A DNA stretch of 27,928 nucleotides from JBOGGX01 sp050744245 (GTDB lineage: Bacteria > Actinomycetota > Acidimicrobiia > Acidimicrobiales > JBOGGX01), in assembly GCA_050744245.1 (NCBI GenBank), contig JBOGGX010000240.1, forward strand, positions 1 to 27,928, written 5' to 3'. The notes beneath the pieces are model-generated. The model had not been told where the DNA came from. It saw nothing but the letters and a program-made list of their open reading frames with translations, and did no database searches. Of the stretch, positions 23,147 through 27,928 are shown piece by piece (positions within the stretch are counted from its first letter, which is position 1; the number at the start of each line of letters is the position of its first letter). A program made the translations under genes and the position numbers.

Positions 23147-25510
23147 GTGATCGAGGTGCCCGCGGGCTCGCTGTTCCTGGGCGAGACGGTCGACACCGGG
23201 CACCAGCGCACGGGCCAGCCCGTCCTCTTGAAGGCCAACGACCTCACGACCCACGGCGTCATGGTCGGCATGACCGGATCAGGGAAGACCGGGCTGGGCG
23301 TGGTGCTCATCGAGGAGGCCCTTCTCCAGGGCGTCCCCGTGCTCATCATCGACCCGAAGGGCGACCTCGGGAACCTCATGCTCACCTTCCCTGAGCTGAG
23401 CCCGGCCGACTTCGCCCCATGGGTCGAGGGCGGCGACGCGGCGCAGGTCGCGGCCGCGTGGCGGGAGGGGCTGGCCGGCTGGGGCATCGACGGGAGCCGA
23501 ATCCGGGCGTTCAAGGACAAGGCGGCGGCCGCCATCTACACCCCAGGCTCGACCGCAGGCAGCCCGCTCAACCTGGTCGGCTCGCTCATCGCCCCGGCCG
23601 ACCCGGGCGACATCGAGACCATGCGCGACGAGATCGAGGGCTTCGTGTCCGGTCTGCTCGCCATGATCGGCATCCAGGCCGACCCGTTGTCGAGCCGCGT
23701 GCACATCCTGCTGTCGAACCTCATCGAGCACTCCTGGGCGGCGGGTCGGGACCTCGACCTGGCCGCACTGGTCGGTCAGGTCCAGCAGCCGCCGGTGCGC
23801 AAGCTCGGCGTGTTCGACGTCGACACGTTCTTTCCGCCCAAAGACCGCACCACCTTCGCCATGCGGCTCAACGGTTTGCTCGCATCGCCCGCCTTCGCCG
23901 CCTGGTCGACGGGGCCGCCCCTGGACGTCGCCGGCATGCTCTGGGACGGCGGCGCGCCCAGGGCGGCGATCGTCTCGATCGCGCACCTGTCCGACGACGA
24001 GCGCCAGTTCGTCGTCACCGCGGTCTTGTCGAAGCTCATCACCTGGATGCGGCGCCAGCCGGGGACCGACCAGCTCCGCGTCCTCGTCTACTTCGACGAG
24101 GTCATGGGCTACGTGCCGCCGCTCGGCAACCCGCCGGCCAAGCAGCCGATCCTCACCATCATGAAGCAGGCGAGGGCGTTCGGGGTCGGTATGGTCCTGG
24201 CCACCCAGAACCCGGTCGATGTCGACTACAAGGGCATCGCCAACGCCGGCACCTGGATTATCGGTCGGCTCCAGACCGAGCAGGACAAGGCCCGCCTGAT
24301 CGACGGGCTGGCCGCGGCCAGCGGCGGGGTCGACCTGGCCACCACCAGCGCCACCATCAGCGGGCTGGCCAAGCGCGAGTTCCTGCTGCGCCAGGCGGGG
24401 ACCGACAAGCTCACCGTGTTCACCACCCGCTGGGCCATGGCGTACCTCCGCGGCCCGCTCACGCGGGAGCAGATCGCCACGCTCATGACGGCAGCCGCCC
24501 CGGCGCCCGCGCTCGACCAGCATGCGGGCACCGCGGCACCACCGGCGCCTTCACCGGAGCCGGCGGTCGACCAGACATCCGTCGTGCCCCGGTCGGCGCC
24601 CGGCCTGCCGGTGCGGTTCCTCGCCCCGGCCGCGCCGTGGGGCCCCGACATCGGCGTCGACGCGGCCTCGACGACCTACGCCGCGGCGGCGGTGGCCCGG
24701 GTCGAGCTGCTGTTCGACGACGAGCGGGCGGGTGTCCGCCACGCCGAGCAGTGGGAGGCAGTGGTCTACCCGCTGTCGGCTTCGACCGACCCGGCGGCGG
24801 CGATCCCCGTCGACTACGACGAGCGGGACTTCGTGGCGACGGCGCCCTCCGGCGCGCTGTTCGTCCTGCCCGAGGCGCCCATCGGTGACAAGGGCTTCTT
24901 CACCGACATCGAGAAGGCGATCACCGAACACCTGTATCGCAACCGCACGACGACGGTGCTCCGCAACCCCGACCTGCGGCTGTATTCCAGGGTGGACGAG
25001 TCCGACGAGGCGTTCGCGGCGCGGTGCGAGCAGGCCGCCGACGCCGCGGGCGACGAGGCCGCGGCCAAGCTCCGCACCAAGTACGAGAACCGGTTGGCGC
25101 GGGCGCAGGAGGCGCTGGGCGTCGCCGAGGGCCGGCTCAGCCAGGCCACGGCGTCGGCCGAGGCGGCCCGCAACGACGAGCTGGTGCGGGGGGCGGGCTC
25201 GGTCCTCGACGTGTTCCTCGGCGGCCGGCGCAGCCTGCGCAAGATCACCACCGCCCTCGGCGGTGCCGGGTCGAGGCGGGGCCGGTCGGGCACGGCCAAG
25301 GCCCGGGTCGACGCCGCCGCCGACCGGGTGAGCGACAAGCGGACCGCGCTTGAGCAGATCGAGCACGATCTGGCCGACGAGCTCCTCGAGCTGGCCGCGA
25401 CCTGGGACGAGAGGGCGGCCAACATCGAGCGGGTCGAGATTCCGTTGGAGAAGTCCGACATCCGGCTGTCCGCCCTGGCGGTCGTCTGGCTCCCGATCGC
25501 CGCCCCGTAG
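23147..25510 (+). CDS. DUF87/HerA-like ATP-binding protein with C-terminal coiled coil
   Basis: The 787-residue protein has a FtsK/HerA-type ATPase in its first 450 residues: Walker A G41-MTGSGKT-48, a conserved VLIIDPKGDLGNL strand, Walker B VLVYFDE (Asp317, Glu318), and ATQNPVDVDYKGIANAG, a sensor-like block shared with HerA relatives. A Pro/Ala linker (near 455-485) leads to a second domain, then a long charged helical region (about 640-770, KLRTKYENRLARAQEAL onward) likely to be a coiled coil. Proteins of this design are widespread in bacteria and annotated only as ATP-binding; a DNA-translocation role is inferred from the HerA fold. No nuclease gene (NurA-like or other) lies beside it. 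Confidence 0.88.
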   Translation: MIEVPAGSLFLGETVDTGHQRTGQPVLLKANDLTTHGVMVGMTGSGKTGLGVVLIEEALLQGVPVLIIDPKGDLGNLMLTFPELSPADFAPWVEGGDAAQVAAAWREGLAGWGIDGSRIRAFKDKAAAAIYTPGSTAGSPLNLVGSLIAPADPGDIETMRDEIEGFVSGLLAMIGIQADPLSSRVHILLSNLIEHSWAAGRDLDLAALVGQVQQPPVRKLGVFDVDTFFPPKDRTTFAMRLNGLLASPAFAAWSTGPPLDVAGMLWDGGAPRAAIVSIAHLSDDERQFVVTAVLSKLITWMRRQPGTDQLRVLVYFDEVMGYVPPLGNPPAKQPILTIMKQARAFGVGMVLATQNPVDVDYKGIANAGTWIIGRLQTEQDKARLIDGLAAASGGVDLATTSATISGLAKREFLLRQAGTDKLTVFTTRWAMAYLRGPLTREQIATLMTAAAPAPALDQHAGTAAPPAPSPEPAVDQTSVVPRSAPGLPVRFLAPAAPWGPDIGVDAASTTYAAAAVARVELLFDDERAGVRHAEQWEAVVYPLSASTDPAAAIPVDYDERDFVATAPSGALFVLPEAPIGDKGFFTDIEKAITEHLYRNRTTTVLRNPDLRLYSRVDESDEAFAARCEQAADAAGDEAAAKLRTKYENRLARAQEALGVAEGRLSQATASAEAARNDELVRGAGSVLDVFLGGRRSLRKITTALGGAGSRRGRSGTAKARVDAAADRVSDKRTALEQIEHDLADELLELAATWDERAANIERVEIPLEKSDIRLSALAVVWLPIAAP

Positions 25511-25673
25511 CCTCACGGCGGGGACAGTCGAGGCGCTGGTCGCGCTGGCGCCCGGCCTGGTGGTGCCCGGCCACTGCGGCGGTTGGAAGGCGCAGCACCA
25601 CATCGCGGCGGCGCTGCCCCAGGCGTTCCTGCCCAACGCCGTCGGGACCTCGTTCGTCCTCGGCTCCTCGTAG
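25511..25673 (+). pseudogene. C-terminal remnant of a metallo-beta-lactamase-fold hydrolase
   Basis: One frame encodes GTVEALVALAPGLVVPGHC followed by GWKAQHHIAAALPQAFLP and NAVGTSFVL, then a TAG. This matches the last 45-50 residues of COG1237-type MBL-fold proteins (relatives of the dihydropterin-PRPP synthase family), including the PxHC-xGW-x-A block. The HxHxDH metal site and everything before it are absent: the upstream bases belong to the DUF87 gene in another frame. It is a deletion remnant. Confidence 0.75.
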
Positions 25674-25684
25674 CCACGGGCGAA

Positions 25685-25690
25685 TAGAGT
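25685..25690 (+). promoter_or_regulatory. Putative -10 box of the NTF2-like gene
   Basis: TAGAGT lies seven bases before GTG 25698, matching TANNNT. Confidence 0.45.
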
Positions 25691-25697
25691 CGGCCGA

Positions 25698-26087
25698 GTG
25701 CCCGACACCGACCCAGCCCAGATCCACCGCCACTTCGAGGAGCGGTTCAACGCCGGCGACATCGACGGCCTGATCGCGCTCTACGAGCCGGACGCGACCC
25801 TGATCGCGGCGCCCGGCAGCCAGGCGACCGGCCTCGACGAGATAAGGGAGGCGCTCGGGGGGTTTCTCGCCCTGCAGGGTCGGATCACGCTCGACACCAA
25901 GCTGGTGCTGACCGTGGGCGACCTGGCCTACCTGGCCAACACCTGGTTGCTCGAGGCCAAGGACGCCGACGGCAACCCGTTGTCGATGGGGGCCACGACG
26001 GCCGAGGTCGCTCGGCGCCAGGGCGACGGGCGCTGGCTCTACGTGATCGACAATGCCTGGGGGGATCTGGCCGCCGGGGCGGTCTGA
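25698..26087 (+). CDS. NTF2-like protein (DUF4440/SnoaL-like)
   Basis: This 129-residue protein has the cone-shaped NTF2-like pattern: IHRHFEERFNAGDIDGLIALY, then PDATLIAAPGSQATGLDEIREAL, and a last strand GRWLYVIDNAWGD. It matches DUF4440 'ketosteroid isomerase homolog' proteins and seems complete. The family is small, cytoplasmic and dimeric, and its members range from isomerases and cyclases to non-catalytic proteins, so no reaction can be given. GTG 25698 fits the -10-like box. It is the only clearly intact gene between the DUF87 gene and the insertion sequence. Confidence 0.9.
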   Translation: MPDTDPAQIHRHFEERFNAGDIDGLIALYEPDATLIAAPGSQATGLDEIREALGGFLALQGRITLDTKLVLTVGDLAYLANTWLLEAKDADGNPLSMGATTAEVARRQGDGRWLYVIDNAWGDLAAGAV

Positions 26088-26148
26088 TCGAGAAGATCGG
26101 TACCGAGTACGGATGTTTGGCCGGGCGGGGTCGCGCATCGTGTGCGGC

Positions 26149-26304
26149 ATGGCCGTTGTCCCCTGTTCTGTCTGCCGGTTCCGCCGAGTCCGTGGTGGCC
26201 GCGTCATCACCCTGCTCGATCCCATCGACCTCGCGCCGCGCCTGCGGTTGGAGTGCCGCGGGTGCGCTAGACGGGTGTTCAACCTGGCGCAGCAGGCGTG
26301 GTGA
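26149..26304 (+). CDS. Possible small zinc-ribbon protein (51 aa)
   Basis: This short frame contains two CxxC pairs, PCSVC near residue 7 and ECRGC near residue 37, separated by about 30 residues, with an aromatic residue after the second pair (CARRVF), as in zinc-ribbon folds. Third-position GC is high (about 80 per cent), as in real genes here. The start is uncertain: ATG 26149, GTG 26140 or ATG 26113. No Shine-Dalgarno is obvious. The family is not recognised, and it could be chance in a decayed region. Confidence 0.35.
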   Translation: MAVVPCSVCRFRRVRGGRVITLLDPIDLAPRLRLECRGCARRVFNLAQQAW

Positions 26305-26320
26305 TGGCTCGCGCGTGACT

Positions 26321-26334
26321 TCAAGTTCACTTGA
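26321..26334. promoter_or_regulatory. SoxR/MerR-type operator
   Basis: TCAAGTTCACTTGA is a perfect palindrome of TCAAGT and ACTTGA arms with a two-base centre. It closely resembles the known SoxR box (CTCAAGTTAACTTGAG). GTGACT at 26315-26320 and GATGGT at 26340-26345 flank it as -35 and -10 with 19-base spacing, the elongated layout typical of MerR-activated promoters. Transcription would start about at ATG 26353. Confidence 0.65.
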
Positions 26335-26352
26335 TGTGAGATGGTGCTCGTC

Positions 26353-26750
26353 ATGCAGCCAACGACGGCAACTCCGCCGACGATCGACGACCACCGCCGA
26401 TCACACACTCGATGTCGACGCCATCACGCGGTTGATCGCCGACATCGAGACCGCCTTCAACACCAACGACCCAGACCTGGCCGTGAGGCACTTCACCGCC
26501 GACGCGTCGGGTGTCGGCGTCACCGGTGCGTTGCTCTCGGGTTGGCCTGCGTTGTTCGAGGCCCACCGCCAGGCGTACGCCGGGCCCCTCCGCGACCAGC
26601 GGGCGCGGTACGACGTCGCCGGCGTCGTCTTCCTGCGCCCGGACGACCGGGTGATCGAGGGCGGCGGGGCGATGATCGCGCTCTACGTCCTGGTCAAGCA
26701 GGACGGCCGCTGGTGGATCGCCCCCCCGCCAGAACACCCCGGTCCAGTAG
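26353..26750 (+). pseudogene. Broken SgcJ/EcaC-family (NTF2-like) gene
   Basis: The start ATG 26353 (MQPTTATPPTIDD) is in a different frame from the body, which reads ADHTLDVDAITRLIADIETA and FNTNDPDLAVRHFTADASGV, then GALLSGWPALFEAHRQAY. This is clear similarity to SgcJ/EcaC (TIGR02246) proteins. In the middle (FLRPDDRVIEGGGAMIALYV) roughly 10-15 family residues are missing. Near the end a run of seven C (26721-26727) breaks the frame: after WWIA the expected tail RQNTPVQ and stop (26748-26750) lie one frame over, so one C less would restore it. Three separate lesions make it a pseudogene. Confidence 0.8.
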
Positions 26751-26770
26751 GCGGGATCCGCCGGAGCACT

Positions 26771-26821
26771 CATTCTCGACGCACCTCGCGCCGCCAGGCG
26801 GCGCGCACTGCGTCGAGTTGG
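26771..26821 (+). repeat. Palindromic repeat family R2, copy 3
   Basis: The outer arms CTCGACGCA and TGCGTCGAG are shared with copies 1 and 2, including flanks CATT and TT. The core is a perfect hairpin, CGCGCCGCC-A-GGCGGCGCG. It lies exactly where the dioxygenase similarity ends and may also work as a bidirectional terminator. Confidence 0.8.
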
Positions 26822-26824
26822 CTT

Positions 26825-27498
26825 ACCATCGGTGGCGTACACCATTTTGCAGACGTCCTCCGGGAGTGCCAGCTGTGACGTCGCGATCTGCGTCCCGGCC
26901 GCCGTGGCCTCGGCCAGCGCCGGGTACACCTCGAAGTGGATGTGGGGCCAGCGGCCCGAGTAGGCGGCGGGAAAGATGCTGGTGAAGGACATTCGCCCGT
27001 CGGCGTCTGTCTCCTGCACGCCACGCAGGTAGTTCTGGTCGGTGGCGCCCTGCGAGTACATCGAGTACAGGACGGCCCGGTCGCAGGGCCACGGGTAGAC
27101 CGCGGCGCCGGACCGCGGCGCACAGCCGTTGGCCGTGTCGAGCACCGTCAACTCGACCGACAGCGGGACACCATGCGCCACCCCGGACGCCGAGCCGAAG
27201 CTGGAGCGGATGTCGCGACGCACGATGTCGCTCTCGGTCAGCACGTTCGGCCCGTTCGAACCGTCACCGGGGTAGGGGCCGGCCGTGTCCTCCGGGATGG
27301 TCGAGCAGCTGGTGTCGGTGCCGGTGTCGGTCGACGCGGTCGTGGTCTCGGTCGACCCCGTCGTGTCGTTCGGGTTCGTCGTCGTGGTCGACCGGAGCCG
27401 GCGGAGGTCGTCTCGGTGCCGTTGGCGCCGCCGAGCAGGGCCACCAGACCGGCGCAGGCGAACAGCATGAGTGCCCGCCGCCGCTCCATCAGGGTCAC
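26825..27498 (-). pseudogene. Broken secreted intradiol ring-cleavage dioxygenase-like gene
   Basis: GTG 27498 (or ATG 27489) opens a signal-peptide-like stretch MERRRALMLFACAGLVALLG followed by NGTETTSAG. The Thr-rich linker STTTTNPNDTTGSTETTT and the body are in another frame, so an indel lies near 27385-27410. The body contains ESDIVRRDIRSSFG, VYPWPCDRAVLYSMYS and SGRWPHIHFEVYP, the last with the two iron-ligand histidines of protocatechuate-dioxygenase-like proteins. Similarity stops at VCKMVYATDG, exactly where a palindromic repeat begins; the usual last 20-30 residues are gone. The frame then runs on without sense. It is probably inactive. Confidence 0.78.
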
Positions 27499-27600
27499 CG
27501 GGTCGAACGCGAGACCCCGGTCGTGGTCGACCCCGGCTCATCCAACTTCGGGTGGTTATCGCGCCTTGGGGGTATCCACTTGACTGGCCTTGACGACGCG

Positions 27601-27606
27601 TACCCT
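27601..27606 (+). promoter_or_regulatory. Putative -10 box of the transposase gene
   Basis: TACCCT lies seven bases before GTG 27614. TTGACT at 27580-27585 is a possible -35, with a short 15-base spacer. Confidence 0.4.
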
Positions 27607-27613
27607 GGGGGGC

Positions 27614-27928
27614 GTGTCGGGGCGCCCGATCGGTGGCCAGCACTACCCACGTTCCAGTGGTGAGTTCGGGTCGTGGTTCGCGTCCGACGCCGACTGCTTG
27701 GACTACATCGAGTGGCTGCGGTGGCCGGACGGGTTCGTCTGTCCCGGCTGCGCCGGCCCCGACGGCGGGTGGCGGATGAGCGATGGAACGTTCCGCTGCC
27801 GCGGGTGCAAGGTGCGCACGTCGGCGACGGCAGGGACGATCTTCGACCGGACCCGCACGCCGCTGACGGTGTGGTTCACGGCCTGCTGGCTGTTCGCCAC
27901 GCAGAAGGACGGCGTGTCGGCGTTGAGC
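27614..27928 (+). CDS. IS1595-family transposase (N-terminal part)
   Basis: The frame is open from GTG 27614 to the right edge (105 codons). It contains CLDYIEWLRWPDGFVCPGC, then GTFRCRGCKVRTSATAG with two CxxC pairs forming the N-terminal zinc ribbon of IS1595 transposases, and TIFDRTRTPLTVWFTACWL followed by TQKDGVSALS, the family's conserved linker. The DDE catalytic domain would lie beyond the window. It appears intact as far as visible, in contrast to the decayed genes beside it. Confidence 0.93.
   Translation, partial: MSGRPIGGQHYPRSSGEFGSWFASDADCLDYIEWLRWPDGFVCPGCAGPDGGWRMSDGTFRCRGCKVRTSATAGTIFDRTRTPLTVWFTACWLFATQKDGVSALS

Larger units (their letters stand above)
27546..27928 (+). mobile_element. 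IS1595-family insertion sequence, left part
   Basis: The transposase gene begins 48 bases inside GGGTGGTTATCGCGCC (27550-27565), which I take as the left terminal inverted repeat, because nearly the same sequence recurs as both arms of the palindrome at 7299-7334. The exact outer boundary is uncertain by a few bases. The right end lies outside the window, so target duplication cannot be judged. Confidence 0.75.

Noticed and set aside
23147..25510. DUF87/HerA-like ATPase as part of an antiphage system
   Set aside because: No nuclease, Sir2, methylase or other defence partner lies beside it; neighbours are an SDR, a TetR regulator and an NTF2-like gene.
25698..26750. NTF2-like and SgcJ/EcaC genes as a tandem duplication
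   Set aside because: Both have the same general fold, but their sequences differ too much for a recent duplication, and the conserved blocks belong to different subfamilies.
1..27928. tRNA, rRNA, riboswitch or replication origin
   Set aside because: I saw no TPsiC-like arms with CCA context, no rRNA-like stretches, no known riboswitch core and no DnaA-box cluster.

Overview
The window is very GC-rich, prefers GTG starts and has tightly overlapping GTGA/ATGA gene junctions. It carries a class E sortase, a DUF5317 protein, a stand-alone biotin carrier domain and -10-like TANNNT boxes 6-8 bases before many start codons. Together these suggest a high-GC actinobacterium, probably of the Acidimicrobiia type. 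That placement is inference; no rRNA or other phylogenetic marker is present.

Layout. Positions 1-4059 hold a cell-envelope sugar region: a TIGR04282/DUF2064 protein and a family 2 glycosyltransferase on the minus strand, diverging from a GT-C-like membrane protein, a 73-residue unknown and a dTDP-L-rhamnose 4-epimerase-like SDR. Positions 4031-5880 encode an OmpR-type response regulator and its histidine kinase. Positions 5881-7342 are decayed: a secreted subtilisin-like protease broken by frameshifts and cut off before its catalytic His, an unrecognised fragment, and a 36-bp perfect palindrome. An AtuA/DUF1446 protein follows, then a complete System I cytochrome c maturation operon (ccmABCDEFGH plus a CcmI-like TPR protein) read right to left from 15392 to 8767. 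Divergent from ccmA is a class E sortase, followed by an N-terminally truncated UbiA-type prenyltransferase. Positions 17483-20156 form an acyl-CoA module (enoyl-CoA hydratase, carboxyltransferase, biotin carrier). Positions 20317-25510 carry a DUF5317 protein, a small unknown, an SDR, a small membrane protein, a TetR regulator and a large DUF87/HerA-like ATPase.

From 25511 to the right edge is a second graveyard: the tail of a metallo-beta-lactamase-fold protein, an intact NTF2-like gene, a possible small zinc-ribbon gene, a broken SgcJ/EcaC gene behind a SoxR/MerR-like operator, a broken intradiol dioxygenase, and the left end of an IS1595-family insertion sequence whose transposase runs off the window.

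The most unusual content lies between the genes. A gap-free 54-bp repeat occurs four times within 20 kb. A second family of hairpin-forming repeats occurs three times. The IS1595 end has a near-identical match in the 36-bp palindrome 20 kb away. Genes at the head of transcription units repeatedly show TA(G/C)NNT just before the start codon, which suggests mainly leaderless mRNAs. I found no CRISPR array, tRNA or rRNA, and no convincing complete new defence or biosynthetic system.
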